From the NCBI GenBank assembly GCA_944989445.1, contig CALYLW010000995.1, forward strand, positions 103,126 through 167,125: DNA of 64,000 bases, written 5' to 3'. Below the pieces are notes generated by a model. That model did not search any database, was not told the DNA's origin, and worked only from the letters and a program-made list of their open reading frames with translations. The DNA is from Ampullaceana balthica (lineage: Eukaryota > Mollusca > Gastropoda > Lymnaeidae). The position numbers and the translations under genes were made by a program. This document shows positions 24,937 through 35,469 of this stretch, one piece after another. Each line of letters opens with the position of its first letter. Within the stretch, counting starts at the first letter, position 1.

Positions 24937-26006
24937 GTCTCGAAACAACCCTCTATTTAATGTAAGCTGGAAACAAACAAGACCAAACGGCCACGTCTCA
25001 AAAGTCGAGAGAATCCCGGTTTACTCCAATAAAAGTAATACTCATGGCTGTTCTGTAAAAACTTTGCAAACTGTGAAATTTAAATTTTAACCGTTTTCTC
25101 CTGGAACATTGTCCAGACTTATCAGACTATCGTTTTTCTCAGAGCAAATGCCTGTCAGTTTTGAGGCGTGGATGAACGGCCACCTCCCTCCCCCCTCCCC
25201 CAATAATCACCAACTAGTTTTTAAAAAAGTCTGTCAGTAATATACAACAGCAAATAAAACGTCTGTAATATATACAAATTGATAAATATCATAAGCATCA
25301 TACGTTCTCTCTTATGCGTTTGTGTTGAATTAGACAAACAAAGATTTTGGCAATACATAAAACCATAATCATTGAATTTTGCTATTCATTCTCTAAACTC
25401 TAAAGCTTTTAGCACCATTAGTGAGCCGCGTGGAAATTCGTGTTACGTCAGTTGTTACGTAGACAAAACCAAAATAACAAACCAACAAAACTTTTTTTTT
25501 CAAGTGCAGTTGTTTCAAGTACAAAACTATTCACACGTGTTAATGTTATTTTTATTATTTATTATTATTATTTTGCTTATTAGAACAGCTATCAATTCGC
25601 TTCAAATATAATGAATATCGCATGACTGAAAATATATTTGAGAACATTTTAGAACTTTGATCCACATCAAATCCCCTCACTTTTCCCCCCTTTCCCTGAC
25701 GTACTGACTTCAATTTATCAGTTTTCTCTCACTTGCATCCGTATATGGAAATGTTGTAGAAAGAAATTTGGTTGATGGACAATTGATGTTCCACATTCAT
25801 TTTTTAAAGACATAAAACTTTGACGAATTTCCGTTCGACCAAACATACACTACACCAAAAATTACGTACTACTAAACTTCTATTCGATCAAACTTGCTTG
25901 TATTCATTTTGCGTCTACCAAATTTGACCCGTCTCAAATATATATGTACATATACTAGAGATAACCCGCCAAAAATAACGGAATCTTTTTTGGTTCAAAC
26001 AGCACT
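24937..26006. other. Unannotated intergenic sequence
   Basis: AT-rich, C-rich at 25,185-25,200. No gene seen. Confidence 0.55.
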
Positions 26007-26462
26007 ATAAAACAAAATCGATCGCAGCGCCAACTAACAGCACTGCATCCATACAGACAACGGGAATCAATAACATAAGTAACTTATCCTTGTTTGATAA
26101 ATACGAAATATTAAACTTGCTAAATGTACACAAAGTATTTCATAATTATAAATCCTCAAATCCTATTTTTACATTGTTCCCTTTTCAAAAATTAAAATAT
26201 AAGCTAAAACAATGACGTCATATATTTTTTTTTACAGCGCGTCTTTAATTTATAATTATTTTGCACACCTTTTTGCGCGCCTTCCGATGCACGCCTTGTA
26301 TTAAAATATAAGCTCAAACTTTTATAATAAAGGCGAAAAGGAATTTAATGGGTAAGCCCGAAAAAAACACCATCAAGAGAATAAAACAAAATCGATCGCA
26401 GCGCCACCTAACAGCATTACAAATTACATCCATACATACATACAGACAACGGGAATTATGAA
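26007..26462 (+). repeat. Direct repeats flanking a GGCGCC-family body
   Basis: A roughly 65-80 bp segment containing AAACAAAATCGATCGCAGCG and ACAGACAACGGGAAT occurs at about 26,010-26,075 and again at 26,383-26,460. Between them lies a plus-strand copy of the GGCGCC-family body (26,080-26,340) with its TGACGTCA at 26,213 but without the hairpin. This could be an insertion accompanied by duplication, or two tandem units of a larger element. Confidence 0.65.
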
Positions 26463-27519
26463 TATTGATATATATATATTTTTTTTTCAAAATTAATTAA
26501 TTTATTTATATTCATCTGACATGTATCGTAACATATTTTCTCATCTGACATTTTCCCATCTCTAGAGTTCTTATCTGACATCTATCATCTCAAATCTGCA
26601 CTCGCCTTGTCTACCGAACTCATCAATACATCAAAAGATGATCTACCACCATATACGTAATATAACTAACTATACTCTCACCCTTTCGCTCCTCTCCAAT
26701 CTTGTCATTCCTACAATTTACCCCCTCCCCCTCCCACCCATTCTACTACATCCCCGACCTAGAACCCCGTTTTGTAATACCAGCATTGAAGAGAAAGAAA
26801 TTTTTACATTTGAAACAAAACTGACAATGGTCGGGTCTCTGCCGTCATTCAGCCCCCCCCCTCCTGGCGATTGAAAGCCCAAGGATCGCCAGGTAATGGA
26901 TCCCACAAGATGAATCGGTTAAATCCAGCTTAACCGTGTTTGATGGGAAGAGCTCCTGGTCTGGTGAGTGGGGAAACCATTGTGCTCTCGTGTTAGCCGA
27001 TGACCACTCAAAGAGTCGTTTGGTTCAGATCCGCGTTTACAACAGATTAATGTTAAGTTGGGCTCGGGGTGGGGGAAGCGGCAGGACTTGGGGAGGGGGG
27101 AGGGTGGGGTTTGGAGGAGAATAGATGAAGGTAAGTGCGAGGCGAATTCACATTTTTTAAAGTTCCCTCCCCCGACTATAAGAACATTGGGTTAACACGT
27201 AGGCAGAGGAGTTGCCCATTGTGCGTGCCGGGCAAGATTGAGGTGGGGGTCAACGGATTATAAAGGAAGATAGTCTGGAGGCGAATGCAAATGCTTTGGG
27301 TTAACAGGTAGGCAGAGGTGTTGCCTATTGTTCGGAGCAGGGTGAAAGGGGGCGAGAAGCTGAGCGGTAATCAGAACACAGGAGCAACAGGTGGAAAGTA
27401 GGAAGCGGTTTGAGAGTGGGTTAGTGGGGCCAAGAAGAAATTAGCAGAGGCAGAGGATACTGACTGATCGCACGGGTGAAGAGTGTGGAGTGAAGATAAA
27501 AGTGTGTGGGGTACATTGT
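26463..27519. other. Unannotated intergenic sequence
   Basis: C-rich and G-rich patches at 26,715-26,760 and 27,060-27,120. A GGTTAACAcGTAGGCAGAGG-like segment is repeated at about 27,188 and 27,297. No gene seen. Confidence 0.5.
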
Positions 27520-27688
27520 GTGAGATGATTGCACGAGTGTGTGATGGACCATGTGTGGCGGGAATGGTGGGGGAGGAGATGATTGCGCGAGTGTGTGATG
27601 GACCATGGGTGGCGGGAATGGTGGGGGAGGAGATGATTGCGCGAGTGTGTGATGGACCATGGGTGGCGGGAATGGTGTGGAGGAGATG
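27520..27688 (+). repeat. 54-bp minisatellite, 3 copies
   Basis: Three units starting GAGATGATTGC and containing GATGGACCATGGGTGGCG. The period is 18 codons, so one frame stays open. Confidence 0.93.
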
Positions 27689-28750
27689 ATTATTGACAAG
27701 ATTAAAAGGATAAGAAATATATTACATAATTTTTAAGCTATCTTATTAAGACACGCAATTATAGTTAATATCCGTAACTTATTTAATAGTTAAGGAAATA
27801 TTAGCAATTTTATTTTAAAATTTCAAATCATTTCCATAATATTGTGAAGGGTTGAGACGATGGTATCCATGCCTACAGTTACAGGTCTAGTCACATGATG
27901 GCAGAAATCTATCAATAGAAATGACTCAATACATCAATAGCTGCTCTGACATCCGGGTATGTCACGGTGACAACGCATCGAAAATCTAGTACTGCTGCGG
28001 TAAACAGCAAATGCGTCCTTTGTTCTAGAACTAATCGTATTTACAAATATACTTAACCAAATATTCAACAATATTTTTTTCCTGAATTTATTTATAGATA
28101 CATACATTTTTGTGAAATTGGAGTTGACCGAGGGAATGAAATGTGAACATGAGACTAGACTTTAGAATCTAGATTCTAGATGATGATGATAATACAAGAT
28201 TCCTTCGCACATAATATGCAGTACAATTGCTTTTTTAAAATATTTTTTTTACAGTTAAATTTTCTATAAAATTTCATTTCCTAAATCCCACAAAGATTTA
28301 GAAGTATAAAATACAGGAAGAAGGGAAGGTTACATATGCTGTTTCGTGTATGAAGCACTGCTTTTAAAGGTAGAGTTGGAGTTATTCACTGGTGCCTACG
28401 CGTCTTTCCGCGACTTCTAACATTCCGAAAAAATAAATTGAACCGACTCGATCTTTAAATCAATCTTTTAAGTCATCAATGTCAACTGTTTCAGGGAGTC
28501 GTTTTGTAAAGTTGGTTGCCTTGTAAGTGGTTTTATCCGGTTTACACATTTTTTTAATGAACCACATTCATGTCCGTACATTCTAAAATTGCCATGACAC
28601 CAAATGTTTAAAGTTCAAACCACAACTGACTGGCCCCATTGGCGTAGCGAAAACATCGGCAAGTCTAAACATTTAGGACGTAATATTACCCAAAGCAACC
28701 CGTCTTTCTTCTACTCCTATGTTTTAAGCCATTCATTGGGCAAGACAATA
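27689..28750. other. Unannotated AT-rich sequence
   Basis: A short self-similar motif, AATCTAGATTCTAGA, lies at 28,165-28,180 and recurs at 60,510-60,530. No gene seen. Confidence 0.5.
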
Positions 28751-28875
<125 letters not shown>

Positions 28876-29978
28876 GAGAGAGAAAGCGGGGATATAAGAG
28901 AGAGAAGTCAAAAATATTGTGACAAATAAGAAAAACATGTTCGTTTAGACCAGGGGTTCTCAAAAAAGATTCTGGATAGCCACTACAACACAAATCCAGA
29001 CATTCTTCAATAATCTTTAATAAAGAAGGAGCGTTCGTATATTGTATAATATAAGTTTGAAGAACAATTCTCATCGTTGATTCCTGTTGAATCACTATCT
29101 TCGTAACATAAGTTGAGCTTTAGTTTAAATTTAAATGCATGTTCTTTATTTTCAGATTTTTTTTGGTATTGTTAAACTATGTAAAAATAAATATGTCTAT
29201 CTAACGTTCATTGATATTTCTTAATCTGCAAGTGTGTACGGAGATTTAAAGACAACCCTTAACTTAGACACCCACTTCCTATTTTGGGATCGTGACTGCT
29301 ACTTTCCTCTTTGCTCCGCCTCTGTCAACCGCAGACCACAGCAGTATACCTCAGTGGTTCCCGATCAAATAAACATGCCGGGCTCTAGATGAATTCAACA
29401 AGATAAAAACCACGGATCAATCAGGCGTTTACGGTACCGCGTGTTTTTGTGTTGCCGTCTGGAGCGAGCCACGGTTACAGACGGAAAGGTTATGCTCTGT
29501 ATCTTGTTAACCGGAGGCAGACGCCACCATGGGCTGCGGCCAGACCCGCTTACAGCAGGGCTGGAAAGGAAGGTTTGGAAACAAAGTGTGCAATGCAAGA
29601 AAAGGGCCAGGACTGTGGGTACCGCGTCTAGGCCCGCTAGTCAAATTACGAATTCTTTCAAAAATGTAATAATAAATTGAAAACAGATCCTTGTGACGTG
29701 ACGTAGTAATTACTTAGAAGTAGTCTTTTTTCTTCAATTAATGCACGGGTTGAATTGTATGCATCAACTAGAAATTAAGTAGTCATTAAAAATTTGCGGC
29801 AAAATTGTTTCCGTGAATATTGCAACTGCACACATGCCATGTAACAAGAAACGTGTAACAAATAAAGTGTAAAAAAAGTAACGTGTATCAATTATCGTGC
29901 AGCAATTAACGTGTAACATGTAAAGTGTATTAAATAACGTGAACGTCTAATAAATCAGTAGGAAAATAAAAAAAATAT
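28876..29978. other. Unannotated intergenic sequence
   Basis: At 28,952 CAGGGGTTCTCAAA looks like a lone hAT terminus. At 29,845-29,945 ACGTGTAACA-type words recur irregularly. No gene seen. Confidence 0.5.
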
Positions 29979-30399
29979 GACCAGACCCATGGGCGCCCAT
30001 GACCAGACCAACGGGCGCGCCCATAACCAGACCAACGGGTGCCCATGACCAGACCAACGGGCGCCCATGACCAGGCCAACGGTAGCGCCCATGACCAGAC
30101 CAACGCGCGCCCATGACCAGACCAACGGGCGCCCATGACCAGGCCAGCGGGTGCGCCTATGACCAGACCAACGGGCGCCCATGACTAGACCAACGGGTGC
30201 GCCCATGACCAGACCCATGGGCGCCCATGACCAGACCAACGGGCGCGCCCATGACCAGACCAACGGGTGCCCATGACCAGACCAACGGGCGCCCATGACC
30301 AGGCCAACGGGTGCGCCCATGACCAGACCAACGGGTGCCCATGACCAGACCAACGGGCGCCCATGACCAGACCAACGGGCGCCCATGACCAGACCAACG
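29979..30399 (+). repeat. 22-24 bp minisatellite, about 18 copies
   Basis: Units of GCCCATGACCAGACCAACGG with variable spacers of GC, GCGC or GTGC give two or three unit lengths in alternating order. Minus-strand frames rich in GLVMGA are artefacts of the repeat. Confidence 0.95.
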
Positions 30400-31446
30400 T
30401 TTTGATAGTGATAGACTCGTTATGTCTTGACCTATTTTTTAAAAAAAGTCTCAAGACCCAATTTGCCAAAAGTGGGGTGTGGCAAAATGAAAGTCCTTTC
30501 TTTTTAAATCCTCTAAAATGTCTCGTGTTACTATAAATAGAATGTTTATCCCATGTTTGTAAACAAAGGTAGCAACCTTCTTTTCTTTCCTGGTTATCAC
30601 AGTGTTGTGTAGCACGTGCCTAGCACGTGTTTTTCTAACGCGCTATCTCTTTGATCTCATTCTCTTTCACCGTCCTCAAGACAGTTTCGCTCTCCTTATT
30701 ACCGGGTCATCGTTAAATTAGCATTGATCTCCCCTCTTTACGATGTTTCTCCCGCGCCCCCAAAAAAAAATAGCACACGTATCAAAATATTATAAAACCA
30801 AAGATGACACTTTTAACGAAAGTTACTCAGTTTTATAGCACTCAAGAAACGTTTCATATCTCTGTAATCTTTATTATGCATCATCAGTGGCGTAATAGCT
30901 ACACTACATAGTACCGTTTTGGAGCCAGTTAAGATACCCCTCTGGCTAGTCTTCTCCACTCATCGCAACATAAAGAAATCTATATGTAAGAAGTATTTAA
31001 CATATTTTTTTAAAAAGTGAGATCTGTGACATTAGCGACAGCCGTATGGTTTGAACTAAATTCAAAATTTTACTTAGCACACATTGGTTGCAGTAATATT
31101 AAAAAAAAATAATTTCTGATTTGTTTTTTTTTAAAATTAAATTGTTAATGCTGACTCTTTCTTTCTGTTTTTCGAAGAAGAGAAAAGGAGTGGGCACAGG
31201 TCCCTAGACTAATTAAACATTTTTAAAAAAAATATGAATTTTTAAAAAAAGCAAAAGAACTTGATTAGTTTTCCCATGGTAGGGAGATATAATGTAAAGT
31301 TAATTTAAACATTTTATTTATTTATACTGATGAAGGCATTTAACGTAACTTTAATGTTTTATTCTGTACAGATCAGCTGTGTATCATGCATTCTGTACAA
31401 GTCGAGACGACCCACGTTTATCCTCTCTACCTCATATCGGGCCCCA
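30400..31446. other. Unannotated AT-rich sequence
   Basis: No gene seen. At 30,887 CAGTGGCGTAATAGC is a partial hAT-type terminus without a partner. Confidence 0.5.
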
Positions 31447-32366
31447 GTTTGAGGGTAAGTTATTACCTCTGCTCTGTTTGAGGGTAAGTTATTACCTCTG
31501 CCCTGTTTGATGGTAAGTTTTTACCTCTGCCCTGTTTGATGGTAAGTTATTACCTCTGCCCTGTTTGAGGGTAAGTTATTACCTCTGCCCTGTTTGAGGG
31601 TAAGTTATTACCTCTGCCCTGTTTGAGGGTAAGTTATTACCTCTGCCCTGTTTGAGGGTAAGTTATTACCTCTGCTCTGTTTGATGGTAAGTTATTACCT
31701 CTGCTCTGTTTGATGGTAGTTATTACATCTGCTCTGTTTGATGGTAAGTTATTACTTCTGCTCTGTTTGATGGTAAGTTATTACCTCTGCTCTGTTTGAT
31801 GGTAAGTTATTACCTCTGCTCTGTTTGAGGGTAAGTTATTACATCTGCCCTGTTTGATGGTAAGTTATTACCTCTGCCCTGTTTGATGGTAAGTTATTAC
31901 CTCTGCCCTGTTTGATGGTAAGTTATTACCTCTGCCCTGTTTGATGGTAAGTTATTGCCTCTGCCCTGTTTGATGGTAAGTTATTACATCTGCTCTGTTT
32001 GATGGTAAGTTATTACCTCTGCCCTGTTTGATGGTAAGTTATTACCTCTGCCCTGTTTGATGATAAGTTATTACCTCTGCCCTGTTTGATGGTAAGTTAT
32101 TACCTCTCCCCTGTTTGAGGGTAAGTTATTACCTCTGCCCTGTTTGAGGGTAAGTTATTACCTCTGCCCTGTTTGAGGGTAAGTTATTACCTCTGCCCTG
32201 TTTGAGGGTAAGTTATTACCTCTGCCCTGTTTGAGGGTAAGTTATTATCTCTGCCCTGTTTGAGGGTAAGTTATTACCTCTGCCCTGTTTGAGGGTAAAT
32301 TATTACCTCTGCTCTGTTTGATGGTAAGTTATTACCTCTGCCCTGTTTGAGGGTAAGTTATTACCT
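31447..32366 (+). repeat. 29-bp minisatellite with a splice-donor-like core
   Basis: About 32 copies of GTTTGAGGGTAAGTTATT plus ACCTCTGCCCT. Two main variants differ at GAGGG versus GATGG. Nearly every unit holds GGTAAGT, a strong match to the U1-paired 5' splice site, followed by a pyrimidine-rich half. Variants cluster in blocks (GAGGG at 31,560-31,680 and 32,110-32,300; GATGG between), which indicates segmental duplication within the array. Confidence 0.97.
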
Positions 32367-32608
32367 CCCGCGCTCACCTTGTATCTGTCTCTTTCCACGC
32401 GCCCCGAAACTCCCACATGACGTCATTTGTGTAACCACACGTACACCCCCAGTGTAACTGGTAGCAACTGTTCATATCTGTTGGAACAACGAAAGAGAGA
32501 GTAACAGTCTCAATAGTCACCCGGCTACCAGCATGTTTACAACCAGGCTTTATGACGTCACTTGCCTGGTCCCGAACTCTGTGGCTTAAGTATCCCGCCT
32601 CGGTGTCC

Positions 32609-33480
32609 TTACAACTGATGTATGACTTATGTCCTTATGACTTATGTCCTTATGACTGATGTTTAACTTATGTCCTTACAACTGATGTATGACTTATGTC
32701 CTTATGACTGATGCATAACTTATGTCCTTACAACTGATGTATAACTTATGTCCTTACGACTAATGTATAACTTATGTCCTTACAACTGATGTATAACTTA
32801 TGTCCTTGCGACTGATGTATAACTTATGTCCTTACGACTGATGTATAACTTATGTCCTAACAACTGATGTATGACTTATGTCCTTGCGACTGATGTATGA
32901 CTTATGTCCTTACGAATAATGTAAAACTTTTGTCCTTACAACTGATGTATGACTTATGTCCTTACGACTGATGTATAACTTATGTCCTTACAACTGTTTT
33001 ATGACTTATTTCATTACGACTGATGTATAACTTATGTCCTTATGACTGATGTATGACTATGTCCTTATGACTGATGTATAACTTATGTCCTTACGACTGA
33101 TGTATAACTTATGTCCTTACAACTGATTTATGACTTATGTCCTTACGACTGATGTATGACTATGTCCTTATGACTGATGTATGACTTATGTCCTTATGAC
33201 TGATGTATAACTTATGTCCTTATGACTGATGTATGACTATGTCCTTATGACTGATGTATGACTTATGTCCTTACGACTGATGTATAACTTATGTCCTTAC
33301 AACTGATTTATGACTTATGTCATTACGACTGATGTATAACTTATGTCCTTATGACTGATGTATGACTATGTCCTTATGACTGATGTATGACTTATGTCCT
33401 TATGACTGATGTATAACTTATGTCCTTACGACTGATGTATAACTTATGTCCTTACGACTGATATATAACTGATGTCCTTA
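32609..33480 (+). repeat. 26-bp minisatellite, about 33 copies
   Basis: The unit is close to CTTACGACTGATGTATAACT plus TATGTC, with ACGACT, ACAACT and ATGACT variants. Runs of the same variant order recur (for example 33,040-33,130 and 33,235-33,310), showing a higher-order pattern. It begins about 240 bp after the 29-bp array. Confidence 0.93.
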
Positions 33481-33765
33481 CAATTACTGTCTATTTTACT
33501 AATGTCCTTGTAACTGATACCGAATGACATTTTTATCTACTTCTAGAACACAAAATTGGGCTCTCGGCTTAAGCTCAAGTGAAACTTTCATCTGCCACGA
33601 AAACTTTCATGGGGATTTAACCCCAGCTACCACTTTTTCCCCAATACAAAGTGACACACAAGACCAATGTTTGGAATGCGTTAATTCTTATCTTATCTTA
33701 TCTGTTTACAGACGCTCCTTCTATACAGAAGATTATTGCGTCCCACGCTTATCTATGGTTTGTGT

Positions 33766-34122
33766 TTAGTCCTGCATTTTTATGAGAGATTTAAATGTTG
33801 ATAAAGAGTTGGTTTTCCTGGATTCTTCAGGCAACCCATTCCACGCCCGAATTCCGGACGGGAAGAAGGAAAACTTTTATGTGTTTGTTCTTGCATACGG
33901 AATAAGAAATGTGTTTTTATCCTTATGTCTATCTGAGGGTTGTATTAAGTTATCTTTGTGTTGTATTTCTAAATTAGAATTAATTGCTTTATGTATGATT
34001 ACTACTTTGCTTTTGGTTCTTCTATCCTCTAGTGTTTCAAGGTTTATTGATTTACCTAATGGTGTTATTCTTGTCAGTTTCAAATATTCTCCAGTAATGA
34101 ATCTGGCAGCTCTTTTTTGAAT
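33766..34122 (-). pseudogene. LINE reverse transcriptase C-terminal end (CR1/Jockey-like), broken
   Basis: On the minus strand a reading begins near 34,122 with IQKRAARFITG and continues through RTKSKVVIIHKAIN to FLIPYARTNT. An in-frame TAA follows at about 33,877. The same frame then reads KFSFFPSGIRAWNGLPE and SLSTFKSLIKMQD to a stop at 33,766-33,771. The order 'QxRAARF', 'K..II', 'ARTxxYKFSFFPxxIRxWNxLP' and 'SLxxFK' is the standard tail of CR1/Jockey-group LINE proteins after the reverse transcriptase domain. The element is 5'-truncated, lacks the endonuclease and polymerase, and has one internal stop, so it is inactive. Confidence 0.82.
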
Positions 34123-34446
34123 TGTGCGTGTGTCTGTCCCATACACCAACAAAAATATAATTAAAAAATATAGAAATACAACCAAAAAAAATAATAATAA
34201 TAAAAATACGACACCTTTGACGCCGTCAAAACCATGGGTTATAACAGTTGTACTTAACAGTATGCCCGCTCCTCGGGCTGAATGAATACCCTTGATAACC
34301 CCAACCATTAGGTAATTGTACACTTTTTATTTCATTTTAATGGCCCTTTGGTGGCTGGTACTTGTCGGGAGATCTCGCGGGATTTCGTTACTGTTGTTGT
34401 TTTAATGCACGATCTTTTTTTGTCGTCGGTATTACAATGTTTAGTT

Positions 34447-35086
34447 GTCACATAGACGAGCTCGTCTGGCTGTGGGGGCGGTGTGGGTAGGACGTGTCAC
34501 ATAGACGAGCTCGTCTGGCTGTGGGGGCGGTGTGGATAGGACGTGTCACATAGACGAGCTCGTCTGGCTGTGGGGGGCGGTGTGGGTAGGACGTGTCACA
34601 TAGACGAGCTCGTCTGACTGTGGGGGCGGTGTGGGTAGGACGTGTCACATAGACGAGCTCGTCTGGCTGTGGGGGCGGTGTGGGTAGGACGTGTCACATA
34701 GACGAGCTCGTCTGGCTGTGGGGCGGTGTGGGTAGGACGTGTCACATAGACGAGCTCGTCTGATTGTGGGGGCGGTGTGGGTAGCACGTGTCACATAGAC
34801 GAGCTCGTCTGATTGTGGGGGGCGGTGTGGGTAGGACGTGTCACATAGACGAGCTCGTCTGATTGTGGGGGGCGCTGTGGGTAGGACGTGTCACATAGAC
34901 GAGCTCGTCTGATTGTGGGGGCGGTGTGGCTAGGACGTGTCACATAGACGAGCTCGTCTGATTGTGGAGGGCGGTGTGGGTAGGACGTGTCACATAGACG
35001 AGCTCGACTGGCTGTGGGGGCGGTGTGGGTAGGACGTGTCACATAGACGAGCTCGTCTGACTGTGGGGGACGGTGTGGGTATGACA
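34447..35086 (+). repeat. 49-bp minisatellite with a 12-bp palindrome in each unit
   Basis: Thirteen copies of a unit starting GTCACATAGACGAGCTCGTC and ending GGCGGTGTGGGTAGGACGT. Each unit contains the perfect palindrome GACGAGCTCGTC (one unit near 35,010 has GACGAGCTCGAC). Small changes of the G-run length give 47-50 bp units. Frames of 60-98 codons on the minus strand derive from the repeat. Confidence 0.97.
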
Positions 35087-35213
35087 TTTACAACCGGTAG
35101 CGAAAATCATTGTAAAAGATCATTAAAGAAAATCAGAAATTGTTTTTTTTTATCAGTCGCAGGCTGGTGGATCAAATAAATTTCGTTTAGACGTAAAATG
35201 TTTCAAGTAATTT

Positions 35214-35217
<4 letters not shown>

Positions 35218-35296
<79 letters not shown>
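35218..35296. repeat. (TA)n microsatellite
   Basis: About 39 uninterrupted TA units, ending 131 bp before the Helitron-like element. Confidence 0.96.
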
Positions 35297-35297
<1 letters not shown>

Positions 35298-35469
35298 CCA
35301 TATAAGTCCACTTAACTGTTAGCTTTTTTTTTGTGGGGGGGTGTTTTTAGTGGGTTCAGTTTCTTAATTATATAATGTATTATCAATACTTGGTTTTCTG
35401 AAGAGTTAAAATTTATAAAACTAATTATCTATACTAATAAAAGGCAAAGCCCTCACTCACTCACTCATT

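Noticed and set aside
28952..28966. Lone hAT-type termini of the CAGxGGTTCTCAA form (also near 41,563 and 51,592)
   Set aside because: No matching inverted end or target duplication could be found nearby, so no element can be delimited.
31447..32366. CRISPR-like regular array
   Set aside because: Units are contiguous tandem repeats without unique spacers, and the genome is animal. The same applies to the other arrays in the window.
34596..35087. Minus-strand frames over the 49-bp array as a proline-rich repeat protein
   Set aside because: Frame continuity depends on unit length variants and breaks where the G-run changes; no flanking coding sequence.
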